Assembly (NCBI GenBank): GCA_021300155.1
Contig: JAJTID010000084.1
Span: forward strand, 1-38,611
From: Pirellula sp.
Lineage (GTDB): Bacteria > Planctomycetota > Planctomycetia > Pirellulales > Pirellulaceae
Direction of reading: 5' to 3'
DNA: 38,611 nucleotides
The position numbers and the translations under genes are program-made. Shown piece after piece: positions 1 through 8,357 of the stretch; the stretch's first letter is position 1, and each line of letters starts with the position of its first letter. The notes below the pieces were generated by a model. It did not search any database. It was not told where the DNA came from and was given only the letters and a program-made list of their open reading frames with translations.

Positions 1-524
1 ACGGCCGCATAGCGGATCGTGAGATCTTCAACGCCAACGCGTTCTTGACCATTCACCTCGATGGCTGTCACCGACTTCCCACCGGCAATCTTGAAGAAAG
101 GAGCCTTCATGCGAATCTTGATGATAGTTGAATCCTTGTGGGTGCCCCGTATGACCACTCCGGATTTTAGCTGGATTGTCCGATCGATCCAATAATCGCC
201 AGGGCCGAGCAATAGGATGCCCCCACCTTGTTCGGCAACGCGATCGATCGCCGACTGCAGATCATCCCCTTCAGACACTCGAAGTTTCTTTGAAAGGGTA
301 GTTCGTAAGGGAATGCCCCCTTCCACTCCAGCTTTGGCCCATTCTCTCATTTCGGGGAAACGAGGGTCGTAGCGGCTTTCATCAAACACCCAACCAGGAT
401 CTCCAATCCGTGGCCGAGTTTCCGAGTCGCCTTGGGGTTCGACCTGCGGCGCCTGGGGATAAGCCGAGGAAGAAACAAAGCTCTGCCAAAAGATACCTAG
501 AAGGCAGAAAACAAGTCTCATCAT
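1..524 (-). CDS. Secreted right-handed beta-helix (pectate-lyase-like) protein, N-terminal part
   Basis: The reading frame is open from two adjacent ATG codons at 519-524 to the left edge, so only about 174 N-terminal residues are seen. It begins with a short signal peptide (MMRLVFCLLGIFWQ). After a linker rich in Pro and Asp comes the typical opening of a single-stranded beta-helix: a 'DDLQSAIDRVAEQGGGILLL' strand, then 'GDYWIDRTIQLKSGVVIRG' and a 'VEDLTIRYA' rung. In pectate-lyase-superfamily and parallel beta-helix proteins this pattern starts the polysaccharide-binding or -cleaving solenoid. The protein is probably exported and acts on or binds polysaccharide. No catalytic residues lie in the visible part, so lyase activity is not shown. 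It lies 69 nt downstream of the FGE-like gene on the same strand. Confidence 0.72.
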   Translation of the reverse strand, partial: MMRLVFCLLGIFWQSFVSSSAYPQAPQVEPQGDSETRPRIGDPGWVFDESRYDPRFPEMREWAKAGVEGGIPLRTTLSKKLRVSEGDDLQSAIDRVAEQGGGILLLGPGDYWIDRTIQLKSGVVIRGTHKDSTIIKIRMKAPFFKIAGGKSVTAIEVNGQERVGVEDLTIRYAA

Positions 525-593
525 TTTTTCTCGTTGATCTTGAATTCGAAATCAAAACACAAACGCGACCAAGTATTCGAGTGCATAAATCGA

Positions 594-2129
594 TCAAGGA
601 AGCACCCATATCAACCTCAAACCGAGATTCGTTTGCCGTGAATCGGGGTCGTGCCTATGGCGGTTTGCACTGCGCAACGCCTCAGGTTCGTTAAACCAAC
701 TACCACCGCGAATAACCCGATGGGTTCCTAATGCAGGGCCCGGAGGATCTGTGACCGCTTGATCATCAGCGTAGGGGGCGAACCAATCGCTGCACCATTC
801 CCAGACGTTTCCATGCAAGTCGAACAATCCCCACGCGTTCGGTTTCTTCAAACCAACGATATGGCTTCGACCTTCGGCTCTTGAGTAAAACCAGCCGTGT
901 TGTAGCAAAGCGCCATACTCGGGGTCGTCCCCGAAACCGAAACGTGTCGTCGAACCTGCCCGTGCTGCATACTCCCACTCGGCTTCCGTAGGTAGGCGAA
1001 ACGTGCCTTCAAGATTCAAGGCGTTCAGGCGGCTGAGGAAATCCTGAGTATCCCTCCAGGAGACCATTTCCACTGGGTTGTTTTCGTGCTCCGTGAATAC
1101 CGATGGATTTTGGCCCATCACAGCAGACCATTGCGTCTGTGTAACCTCATGGATCCCCATAAACATTGGCTTTGAAATCGTTACTCGATGTACGGGACCT
1201 TCGTCAGGAGCCCGACCGGCTTCCGACTGCTGGCTACCCATGGCAAAATCTCCCGCTGGAAGCCTGACAAACCGCATGGTGATACCGCCAGGTAAGATCG
1301 CTAACTTTTCCTCGCCGATGGTCGGTTCCATTACCAGTCGAAAACCAATCGATGTGAAGCCCTTATCCGGCGTATGACGATGCCGATTTGCAGAACGGAG
1401 CGCGTCGGGAAAGTCATACCAGCTCCCACCTCGAAAGACCTTTTCTTTACCGCTCATGGGACCGATCGGATCTTTAACGCTGCCTGCGGTATATGGTGCG
1501 TACCAATCGCTGCACCATTCCCAAACGTTTCCGTGCATGTCATGCAGACCCCATGCATTCGAAGGCTTCCGGCCAACCAGATGAGTGCGTGCCATTGAAC
1601 GGCTATTGGCCCAGGCAAACTGATGTACGTCACCATCAAACGCATAGGGCCTCGTTGTTCCAGCGCGGGCTGCGTATTCCCATTCTGCTTCGGTGGGAAG
1701 TCGAAAGCGGCCGAGAGCTAAAGCATTCAGACGCTGAATGAAACGCTGCGACTCCTGCCACGACACAGAATCAACAGGGCGATCCAAGTGATCTTCATCT
1801 TCGGCTGGCTGACGGAACACGCTGGGATTGGTGTCCATTACCGCCACCCATTGACGCTGAGTGACTTCCTGCAATCCCAGATAATAGCCATGGGTGATCG
1901 TCACCGGATGCTCCGGGCCTTCGTCTACATCACGGTTAGCTTCATCGTTGGGACTACCCATCACAAAGTTGCCGGGTGCGATGTAAGCGAATTCAATTTT
2001 TACGTTTCCGGGCAGTTCGATCGTTCTTCGCGGTAACGGATTATCCGCGAAAAGCGTGGTCAACGCTATCAGCCACACAAAGATCATCAGTACCAATCGG
2101 CTGAACACTTGCTTAGAGCCTTTAAACAA
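594..2129 (-). CDS. Secreted protein with two tandem FGE/SUMF1-type domains
   Basis: This 511-residue protein has a signal peptide (hydrophobic LVLMIFVWLIALTTLFA) and two copies of the formylglycine-generating-enzyme fold, at about residues 36-270 and 280-509. Each copy shows the family landmarks: 'GDFAMGS' or 'GNFVMGS', 'EVTQ.QW', 'VSW', 'RLPTEAEWEYAARAG', 'HGNVWEWCSDW', 'RGGSW' and 'GFRLV'. Genuine oxygen-dependent FGE has catalytic cysteines just after RGGS.. ; here the positions read 'RGGSWYDFPDALRSANR' and 'RGGSWFNEPEALRSANR', with no cysteine. It is therefore more likely a structural or binding member of the superfamily than a sulfatase-maturing enzyme. The start is a TTG; an ATG at 2087 is possible but would remove the basic n-region of the signal peptide. 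A decayed module copy lies just upstream. Confidence 0.88.
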   Translation of the reverse strand: MFKGSKQVFSRLVLMIFVWLIALTTLFADNPLPRRTIELPGNVKIEFAYIAPGNFVMGSPNDEANRDVDEGPEHPVTITHGYYLGLQEVTQRQWVAVMDTNPSVFRQPAEDEDHLDRPVDSVSWQESQRFIQRLNALALGRFRLPTEAEWEYAARAGTTRPYAFDGDVHQFAWANSRSMARTHLVGRKPSNAWGLHDMHGNVWEWCSDWYAPYTAGSVKDPIGPMSGKEKVFRGGSWYDFPDALRSANRHRHTPDKGFTSIGFRLVMEPTIGEEKLAILPGGITMRFVRLPAGDFAMGSQQSEAGRAPDEGPVHRVTISKPMFMGIHEVTQTQWSAVMGQNPSVFTEHENNPVEMVSWRDTQDFLSRLNALNLEGTFRLPTEAEWEYAARAGSTTRFGFGDDPEYGALLQHGWFYSRAEGRSHIVGLKKPNAWGLFDLHGNVWEWCSDWFAPYADDQAVTDPPGPALGTHRVIRGGSWFNEPEALRSANRHRHDPDSRQTNLGLRLIWVLP

Positions 2130-2189
2130 ACTTCATGTCTTGTTTGATGAAACAGGGACAGGTTTTCAAGTTCTAGAAGTTAGATTTCT

Positions 2190-2402
2190 TCAAGCATCGT
2201 CTTCGCGTCGCCGAAGCCCGAAGGATGGACATCCATTTTGTCCATCATCGAGAGGTAAGATCGCGATCTTGTCCTCGCCGTTGGTCGGTTCCATCAACAA
2301 TCGAAAACCAATCGATGTGAAGCCATATCCGCATGCGACGATCCCGATTCGCGAAACGGAGCAAATCGGGAAAATCATACCAGCTTTCACCTCGTTAGGC
2401 TC
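2190..2402 (-). pseudogene. Decayed fragment of an FGE-type domain
   Basis: On the minus strand one frame reads 'GFTSIGFRLLMEPTNGEDKI', nearly identical to the end of domain 1 and the inter-domain linker of the neighbouring gene ('GFTSIGFRLVMEP'). Just before it, in another frame, is 'ESWYDFPDLLRFANRDRR', matching 'GSWYDFPDALRSANRHRH'. A frameshift therefore separates two halves of the same homologous stretch. Identity is also visible in the DNA (compare 2275-2330 with 1310-1365). Homology stops at both sides. It is a leftover of a former tandem copy or third module, between the FGE gene and the DUF1559 gene. Confidence 0.82.
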
Positions 2403-2413
2403 AACAGCCAGAC

Positions 2414-3517
2414 TTAAAAATCCGCATTCGCAACCTCGCCACTAGCTCTTGTTCCAAGAGCGCCCCATACGCCGTACGGAGATGGAGCGTTGATCGAAGC
2501 GGGCTTCAAGGAGTGATTACCGGTATCGATGTTATCCGAGACGAAGCGAACAGACCCATCGACGAACACGGCTTGAACACCTCCCGTGTGCTGGCTGCTG
2601 GCAGACAAAACCGCATGCTGAGAGTCTGATCCTGCATTGTTGCCACTCACACAGGACGGACTATTGGGGCCGAGCACTGTATTAAACCCAACATTCTCGA
2701 CCTGCCCATCCATCCAGATCGAACTGAAACGCCCCTTCAGATTTGCTGATTGCGAAGCCAAGTAGCGACCACCGGCAGATGCTGCTGCGGCGGCTGCACG
2801 GCAATTTGCAGGATTTCCAGCACCAAGCAGAACTACATTAAGAAGCGAAGCCTCGCGGATCGTGGGTGACGTTCGCTGTCCCGGAGTAAAGTTCGCGGCA
2901 ACGCGTTCAGAAATTGCGATCGTGTTGCTCGTTCCATCAGACACATCTCCAATCCTTACGGTTCCAAATCGAAAGAACATGCCTGAGCCGGTAGTTCCAA
3001 CACTGATCAGCGTATCGCCCGAACAAAAAGCATAGTTATTGATTCCCCGAGCTCCATCCATTTGTTCTGGTGAAGCTGGATCACTCGGACACTTTAGAAA
3101 GGGAAAACGCTGGACGTACATCATGGTCTGCCCAGGGCCTGTTCCTACAGGGTACCAGGGCACCGGCCCGCCAGGTGCAATCGGTGGTGATGCGAGGGGA
3201 TCTCCAGCCTCTATACGATTAAAAAAAGCCGATTGCTCTAAAAAGGGAAGCATGCCAATAATGCCTGAACGACGACCACCATTGTGCATCGGACCAGATT
3301 GGGTTCCGTTACTACGCGATGGAAATGATCGATAGGTATTCTCGTAATTATGTAGCGATAGCCCAAGTTGTTTCAGGTTGTTGGAGCACTGCATCCTACG
3401 AGCAGCTTCTCGCGCGGCCTGAACCGCTGGCAAAAGCAAGCCAACCAATATTCCAATGATTGCAATCACAACAAGCAATTCAACAAGAGTGAATCCTTTT
3501 TTCATTCGACAAACCAT
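2414..3517 (-). CDS. DUF1559 protein with prepilin-type N-terminal cleavage/methylation signal
   Basis: The 367-residue product starts with the classic type IV prepilin-like leader: basic 'MKKG' followed by '[20 protein letters not shown]', where cleavage would fall between G and F and the new N-terminal Phe would be methylated. Next come '[20 protein letters not shown]' and '[16 protein letters not shown]', the hallmark of DUF1559 proteins, which are highly expanded in planctomycetes. The C-terminal H-X9-DG motif is present ([12 protein letters not shown]). Such proteins are thought to be pseudopilin-like surface or periplasmic components; their exact role is unknown. The first ATG at 3517 has a GAGGAG ribosome site 12 nt upstream; an internal ATG at 3505 directly begins MKKG. 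A small lipoprotein gene lies upstream on the same strand, a pairing common in these bacteria. Confidence 0.95.
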   Translation of the reverse strand: MVCRMKKGFTLVELLVVIAIIGILVGLLLPAVQAAREAARRMQCSNNLKQLGLSLHNYENTYRSFPSRSNGTQSGPMHNGGRRSGIIGMLPFLEQSAFFNRIEAGDPLASPPIAPGGPVPWYPVGTGPGQTMMYVQRFPFLKCPSDPASPEQMDGARGINNYAFCSGDTLISVGTTGSGMFFRFGTVRIGDVSDGTSNTIAISERVAANFTPGQRTSPTIREASLLNVVLLGAGNPANCRAAAAAASAGGRYLASQSANLKGRFSSIWMDGQVENVGFNTVLGPNSPSCVSGNNAGSDSQHAVLSASSQHTGGVQAVFVDGSVRFVSDNIDTGNHSLKPASINAPSPYGVWGALGTRASGEVANADF

Positions 3518-3640
3518 GATCTAATTCAACTCCTCACAGGGGTTACAGAACTGAAGAAAACAAAACACCAATCATGCCCCGACGCACTTCAAACGCCCCG
3601 AGCTTCAATTGCTTCACACGACGTAATCTCTTCGACTAGC

Positions 3641-4108
3641 CTAATCCTCAAGCTCAAGGTTGAGCGGCGGGTTCTTAGAATTCGCATCGATGACAATCTT
3701 TAAACCGGAAGTTTTGAAGTCCGAATACTTTTTGGGAACCAATAACTTCGGGGCTTTTTCAGGAACATACGCCTTCGAGGGATCGTATCCCGGCTGGCCT
3801 GCGATAGGAGCCGTGCTTGCGGGGAGTTCCTCCCACTTCGTGACGGTGATCAACGCCTCACCAGCCAGTGCACCGTCCGCATTCTCGTATGTCGTTAAAG
3901 CGAATTCCCCGGAGGAGTTTGTTCGCCCAAAACTCGTCTTGTTATGCTCTGCGAATTGCAAAATTACATCTGCATTATCGAGCAGTTTTCCTTTGTACTT
4001 CACTGTGCCAGCCACCTTGTAAGTCGGCAGACGGCCGTCTACTGAGCCGCCACACCCCAAGCACATAAACAGCATCAACAAACCAAAAGCCAAACTTAAG
4101 CGTTTCAT
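3641..4108 (-). CDS. Small lipoprotein with carboxypeptidase-regulatory/transthyretin-like fold
   Basis: The product is 155 residues when started at the ATG at 4108, which gives a clean lipoprotein signal: MKRL, a hydrophobic stretch and lipobox LGCG. The frame stays open upstream to 4225, but that extension would bury the signal and overlaps the DUF1559 relic. The mature part contains 'YKVAGTVKYKGKLLDNADV' and 'GRTNSSGEFALTTY', which is the beta-sandwich pattern 'G-x-V-x-y-x-G-k-x-l-x-x-A-x-V ... T-x-x-x-G-x-F' of the carboxypeptidase regulatory-like family common in planctomycete lipoproteins. Function is unknown; it probably sits in a membrane facing the periplasm. It is upstream of the DUF1559 gene on the same strand (gap about 120 nt), so the two may be co-expressed. 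Confidence 0.86.
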   Translation of the reverse strand: MKRLSLAFGLLMLFMCLGCGGSVDGRLPTYKVAGTVKYKGKLLDNADVILQFAEHNKTSFGRTNSSGEFALTTYENADGALAGEALITVTKWEELPASTAPIAGQPGYDPSKAYVPEKAPKLLVPKKYSDFKTSGLKIVIDANSKNPPLNLELED

Positions 4109-4139
4109 GGTAGATCGCCATGGAGAGGGGCAACGAAAT

Positions 4140-4274
4140 CTAGGATGTGGACCATTGAACTTCCGTTTCGCGGGTTCTTTGGGGCACAACGGGACGGGAA
4201 AGGCAGCGAGAAATCCGGATGGCAACTACCATCAATGGCTCTAACAGATTGAAACCACGTTTTCTATGCAACAT
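4140..4274 (-). pseudogene. 5' stump of a second DUF1559/prepilin-like gene
   Basis: Starting at an ATG at 4274 with a GGAG about 9 nt before it, the frame reads 'MLHRKRGFNLLEPLMVVAIR'. This matches the prepilin/DUF1559 opening [14 protein letters not shown]. The downstream 'ISRCLSRPVVPQRTRE' still resembles 'ILVALLLPAVQQARE', partly through a shifted frame, and then homology and the frame end. The hydrophobic core is broken by Pro and Arg, so the product could not work as a pseudopilin. I read it as the remnant of a gene that once preceded the lipoprotein. Confidence 0.68.
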
Positions 4275-4504
4275 TCTTACTTGCTCCACTCCAAGGGAGG
4301 GACGGGAAACTAAGCCCCATACAATGCCGTCAATGGCCGTCTGACCATATAACAGCGGCTGAAGTCTCGTTATCACATTTTTTCTTTTCGTTTTTCCAAA
4401 AATCGTTGTCAGATCGGATTCGGTTTGGATGTCATTATTCTATAGGCTGCTATTCGTTGGAGCCCTTTCCTAGCATGGAGTGTCGGCGTGCGTCCGATGC
4501 AGCA

Positions 4505-5026
4505 ATGGAACGAGATACGCCAGAATTTATTCGCCTCTTGACCGAGGTTCAGTCGATCATCGAATCGTACGTCCGTGTCTTGGTTCCGGACCAAGCTGCC
4601 GCGAGGGACATCGTCCAGGAATCGAATCTCACGATTTGGAAAAAAGCGAACGAATTCCAAGTGGGAACGAACTTCACGGCGTGGGCCGTGAGGATCGCTT
4701 ACTTCGAGGTCCTGAAGTATCGGCGCAAAGCCGGACGGGAAAAACTGGTCTTTGATGACGACGTAGTCAACCTATTGGCGGACCGAAATGCCGAACTTCT
4801 CAACTCTGCTAAAGAACGAGAATCCGTCTTGCAGGAATGCTTACAATACTTGTCTGCGGAGAACCGTTCTTTGCTTCGCCAACGCTATATCGATGGGACC
4901 TCTGTCAAAAAGATTGCCGAGTTGCAGGGGAAATCCCAAGGCTCGATCTCTCAAGGACTCTACCGTATTCGTGAGTCGCTCAGTGCTTGTGTCGCTCGTA
5001 AACTCAGGAGCATCGAAGGATCGTGA
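4505..5026 (+). CDS. ECF RNA polymerase sigma factor (Rhodopirellula/Verrucomicrobium family)
   Basis: This 173-residue protein has the two ECF domains. Region 2 covers about residues 8-80 ('AARDIVQESNLTIWKKANEF', then 'FTAWAVRIAYFEVLKYRR'). Region 4 covers about residues 115-165, with the helix-turn-helix 'SVKKIAELQGKSQGSISQGL'. ECF factors direct RNA polymerase to a few promoters and are normally restrained by a partner. The ATG at 4505 gives the usual family N-terminus (MERDTPEFIRLL); an upstream in-frame ATG at 4475 has a GGAG at long spacing and cannot be excluded. Its TGA overlaps the GTG start of the FecR gene by four bases, so the two are translationally coupled. The promoter presumably lies in 4275-4500, which also serves the divergent lipoprotein gene. 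Confidence 0.95.
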   Translation: MERDTPEFIRLLTEVQSIIESYVRVLVPDQAAARDIVQESNLTIWKKANEFQVGTNFTAWAVRIAYFEVLKYRRKAGREKLVFDDDVVNLLADRNAELLNSAKERESVLQECLQYLSAENRSLLRQRYIDGTSVKKIAELQGKSQGSISQGLYRIRESLSACVARKLRSIEGS

Positions 5027-6675
5027 AACCAGAACTCTATACAAGAACCATCGAACTCATCAACGAATTGATCGATGGTCAGCTTTCGCCATCAGAGACA
5101 GAGGAGCTCAACGATCTCTTGCGTAATAACCCCGAAGCAAGAGATCTGTACCTGGAAATTTCTTCCGTGCACGTCGGCCTCGAGCGATCGCATGGTAGCG
5201 GACTCGAGGGTGTTCCGACATCGTTGATGCTCGCTCGACAATTCACGGATAGTCCGAGCGGGATGCCACCGACTCGCCAATCGCAATTCAGAATGAGCTG
5301 GATGGCGGCGGCATGCGCAGCCTGTCTTGTTGTCGTCGTTGGAACAGTAACGTGGATGATCAAGCCGTCTATTCAGCTATCCTCTGGGCCATCCGAATTG
5401 TCGAGACACATTGCGACCTTGATTTTGGCGGACAATTGCGAGTGGGCTTCGTCGGTAGAGATTCACGAAGGCGAACGACTTCCGAAACAACTACTGACCT
5501 TGACACGAGGAACGGCAGCCATTCGCTTTGATGGCGGGACAGAGATGCTCTTTGCAAGCCCCGCAACGATTGAACTCAGAACTGCCGAGAGCGCTCGCTT
5601 AACATCGGGCGAAGTAAAAGTACGTGGCAAAGAAGGATTCAAACTGAGTACCTCCGCTTGCGATCTGATCGACTTAGGAACAGAGTTTGTGGCCTCCGTG
5701 AATCCAACAGGTAAAACTGAGCTTCACGTGCTTAGTGGGCAAGTCGCTGTTACAAGCATTCTCGCCCAAGGAGATCGAGTTATCAAAGAAGGAAACTCGG
5801 TCCAGGTCGATCCATCGCAAGGGCAACATCAACCCATCGAAGGAATGAACATAGGGTTCCAAGAATTACTAGAACAAACGGTGTCGAAAAATACATCGTC
5901 TGAACTGCAGACGCATGAGAATTTTCTCTATCCCGTCGGCAACTATCTACCCAGCGAGCTTACCGGTGGAATCGGGTGGTCTGGCGCATGGCGACTTCGC
6001 TCCGACGCGGAATTTGCACCCGTTCATGAACTAGAGAATCCCAGATTAGTAGACTCGAGCAAAGAGATCCAAATCAAGAAAGGAACCTTGATTCCAAAAT
6101 CGGAAGCAGCAGAGAAAGACGGCGTGCTTCACTTTCCTCCCGGTAGGCATTATCGATTGCGTGACCTGTCGACACCGATCGACATGGGAGTAGATGGGGT
6201 TACTTACTTCAGTGTGCAATTTCGCCAAAACGGTGTTCAATCCAAAAAGAATCGAATCGATCCCCCAAGCAGTTCCATACAGAGTGACAGTTTTCGAATC
6301 ACTTTTCGATCCAGCAACAATTATTGGAAAGAGAGCCTGCTGTTCGGCCTGAAGGATAACGAGAACCCGATCGTTCATCCTTTTGGTTCTGGATTTTTTG
6401 AAAGCATGGCATCGGTTGCCGCGGACGCTCCACTGCTTTGGACTGGCAAGATTATTCGGCAGAAATCTCAAGAAGACGCGATCTATTTCCGAATCTTCAC
6501 TGCCCCAGAACAGCTTCAAGTGGTTGAACCGAGTACCTGGCACATCAGTACGCGGGGAGTGTACATGGATCAGTCCTTTGATGTACTGGTCTTGACCTGC
6601 ATCGGAAACGTGGATGTTGAAATCGACGAATTCCGAATCGGCGAGAGTTGGAGAAGTGTTGCAGTATGGCACTGA
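5023..6675 (+). CDS. FecR-domain membrane protein, partner of the ECF sigma factor
   Basis: The 550-residue protein starts at a GTG inside the sigma stop codon (GTGA). Residues about 1-60 form a cytoplasmic helical segment ('INELIDGQLSPSETEELNDL') like those of anti-sigma regulators. One transmembrane helix follows at about residues 90-112 (MAAACAACLVVVVGTVTWMI). The outer part has a FecR domain at about residues 165-245 ('GTAAIRFDGGTEMLFASPAT', 'LIDLGTEFVASV', 'LSGQVAV'). The last 250 residues look like a beta-rich concanavalin/LamG-type module ('GVTYFSVQFRQ', 'VDVEIDEFRIGESWRS'), but this is inferred from pattern only. Likely role: a trans-membrane sensor that controls the sigma factor from the periplasmic side. 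It converges on the thioredoxin-like gene. Confidence 0.9.
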   Translation: MKPELYTRTIELINELIDGQLSPSETEELNDLLRNNPEARDLYLEISSVHVGLERSHGSGLEGVPTSLMLARQFTDSPSGMPPTRQSQFRMSWMAAACAACLVVVVGTVTWMIKPSIQLSSGPSELSRHIATLILADNCEWASSVEIHEGERLPKQLLTLTRGTAAIRFDGGTEMLFASPATIELRTAESARLTSGEVKVRGKEGFKLSTSACDLIDLGTEFVASVNPTGKTELHVLSGQVAVTSILAQGDRVIKEGNSVQVDPSQGQHQPIEGMNIGFQELLEQTVSKNTSSELQTHENFLYPVGNYLPSELTGGIGWSGAWRLRSDAEFAPVHELENPRLVDSSKEIQIKKGTLIPKSEAAEKDGVLHFPPGRHYRLRDLSTPIDMGVDGVTYFSVQFRQNGVQSKKNRIDPPSSSIQSDSFRITFRSSNNYWKESLLFGLKDNENPIVHPFGSGFFESMASVAADAPLLWTGKIIRQKSQEDAIYFRIFTAPEQLQVVEPSTWHISTRGVYMDQSFDVLVLTCIGNVDVEIDEFRIGESWRSVAVWH

Positions 6676-6684
6676 TCGCGATCA
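6673..6684. other. 12-bp perfect palindrome shared by two convergent stop codons
   Basis: The sequence TGATCGCGATCA is its own reverse complement. Its left TGA (6673-6675) ends the FecR gene, and its mirror-image TGA on the minus strand (6684-6682) ends the thioredoxin-like gene. No stem plus T-run typical of an intrinsic terminator accompanies it. Confidence 0.9.
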
Positions 6685-7161
6685 ATTAGACGCCAAGAAC
6701 GCCAAGGTCTCGGAACAGCTCATGCTGTTGCCTTTTTTCAATACTTCGCCCCGCGCATTCAGAACAAGAACGGCTGGAATTCCCAAGACGCCGTAACGTG
6801 CCGATAGTTGCGAATGTTTTTCTTCATCAACATCCACGTACATTGGCACGTAGCCTTGCTCCACAGCTTTTGTAACCTCTTCGTCAGGCCAAACATTTCG
6901 CTTCATCGTTTTGCAAGGTGGACACCATGTCGCTCCAAAAACCAAAAGAACAGGCTTTCCCTTTTCTTTCGCCTCGGCAAGTGTCTCATCAAAGTCGCCA
7001 CGCCATGGGATCTTGGACTCAGGAAACTTGTAGCCGATCGCGTTGTAATAAAGCTCTTCGAAAGCCGAGCGGCGCAGCAAAACGAACACTGCAAGAATAA
7101 TCAATACAGTCCACAGGATATTCATACGAGATTGCTTGCCAACCTGATCTTGATTTTTCAT
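6682..7161 (-). CDS. Membrane-anchored thioredoxin-fold protein
   Basis: The 159-residue product has an N-terminal membrane anchor at about residues 13-29 (MNILWTVLIILAVFVLL) and a thioredoxin domain from about residue 50. The active site reads WCPPCK, preceded by 'KPVLLVFGATW'. The cis-proline loop 'GVLGIPAVLVL' is present, as is the late 'GEVL' strand. It probably reduces or isomerises disulfides, or hands electrons to an envelope partner, with its domain outside the cytoplasmic membrane. A dedicated substrate cannot be read from the context: the gene stands alone, facing the FecR gene. The ATG at 7161 is preceded by a weak GAAG. Confidence 0.92.
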   Translation of the reverse strand: MKNQDQVGKQSRMNILWTVLIILAVFVLLRRSAFEELYYNAIGYKFPESKIPWRGDFDETLAEAKEKGKPVLLVFGATWCPPCKTMKRNVWPDEEVTKAVEQGYVPMYVDVDEEKHSQLSARYGVLGIPAVLVLNARGEVLKKGNSMSCSETLAFLASN

Positions 7162-7331
7162 GGAATCTTCAAATTTCTAGAAATCGATCCAATGGAGCAT
7201 CGGATGTCAACTAACAGACTTTATCCTCGTTGGATATCATATCAAACGACTACTCCATTTTGCGAAGAAAAGTCGGTCGCTCGATCAGCTACTCAACGTT
7301 TGTCTTATCTATTGTGAAGGAACTTTGTCTG

Positions 7332-8336
7332 ATGTCACACGCCAATTCAGCTCCGAAGAAAAGAAACCCGATTTGGATTGTCTTGGGCATCTTTGCCGGT
7401 GTTTTTGCAGTCGGACTCGTTTTGTGTTGTGGTATTGGATTGTGGATCATTCAATTCCCGAGCGTTTCCGCAGATGCCGCTACTTCCTTCGATTCCGATT
7501 CGATTGCTGCCCCAACTTTTCCGCAGAAAGGAACGTTAAAAAAGTTTCCAGGGACCGCGATTCGAACCGAATTGGTCTTGGGAGATGGCTCTGGGTACGG
7601 AACGCCAGCAGGTGCGAACTCGCGACTTTGGATTTACTTGCCCGAGCAGAAAGTGCCAGCGGCCTCACTCCCGTGCGTATTGATTTGTGGTGCAGGAAGC
7701 ACGATGCTGACAGGTATGAGGCTAGGCGATGGTGACGAACCGGAACATTTACCATACGTTGCGGCTGGGTTCGCTGTTGTGGCATATGACCTCGACGGCC
7801 CAGGGATGACCGAAGAACCTGAAGTGAAGGCCTATGAAGCATTTCGAAGTTCGAATGCGGGACTCGTGAATGCTCGCAACGCAATGGAATACACTCTGAC
7901 ACAGATCCCGGAAGTGAATCCAAAACAGATCTTTGCTGCTGGCCATAGTTCGGCGGGAGGCACCGCACTGCTATTTGCTGCACATGAACCGAGACTAGCG
8001 GGCTGTGTAGCCTTTGCCCCATGCTCGGATTTAAAAGCTAGATTTCCAGGATTCGTGGTACGTGGCTTGAGCACAACATTCCAAGGACTTCCCGAATTCC
8101 TCGTAAAGAGTTCGGCGCGTACACACGAGCAAAAACTCCATTGCCCTGTGATGCTCTTCCACGCGGCTGATGACTCCAATGTACCGATACAGGAAAGCCG
8201 CGATTTCGTTACTAGACTAAAACAAAGTGGGAAAGATGCCACACTTCTTGAAGTACCAACTGGGGATCATTATGAGCCAATGATCTCAACAGGGATTCCC
8301 GCTGGAATCGCTTGGATGAAGAAGCAATTGAAATAA
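7332..8336 (+). CDS. Membrane-anchored alpha/beta hydrolase
   Basis: Started at the ATG at 7332, which has GAAGGA about 10 nt upstream, the protein has 334 residues. The longer open frame from 7230 would add a non-homologous tail. A transmembrane segment at about residues 14-40 (IWIVLGIFAGVFAVGLVLCC) anchors it. The hydrolase core has a beta-strand 'LPCVLICGAGST', the nucleophile elbow G-H-S-S-A-G-G, a late acidic residue in 'HAADDSNVPI' and a catalytic His in 'GDHYEPM'. This is the dienelactone-hydrolase/prolyl-oligopeptidase type of serine hydrolase. The substrate is unknown; an ester or peptide in the envelope is likely. It converges on the ThuA-like gene with a 21-nt gap. Confidence 0.9.
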   Translation: MSHANSAPKKRNPIWIVLGIFAGVFAVGLVLCCGIGLWIIQFPSVSADAATSFDSDSIAAPTFPQKGTLKKFPGTAIRTELVLGDGSGYGTPAGANSRLWIYLPEQKVPAASLPCVLICGAGSTMLTGMRLGDGDEPEHLPYVAAGFAVVAYDLDGPGMTEEPEVKAYEAFRSSNAGLVNARNAMEYTLTQIPEVNPKQIFAAGHSSAGGTALLFAAHEPRLAGCVAFAPCSDLKARFPGFVVRGLSTTFQGLPEFLVKSSARTHEQKLHCPVMLFHAADDSNVPIQESRDFVTRLKQSGKDATLLEVPTGDHYEPMISTGIPAGIAWMKKQLK

Positions 8337-8357
8337 TCGCGGTGGATAGTAGCCAAG

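Noticed and set aside
594-2129. Sulfatase-maturing enzyme partner for the sulfatase at 24091-25617
   Set aside because: Neither domain has the catalytic cysteines, and the two genes are more than 20 kb apart.
2222-2247. Hairpin GATGGACA/TGTCCATC as a terminator of the DUF1559 gene
   Set aside because: It is about 170 nt past the stop, lies next to the FGE relic and has no T-run.
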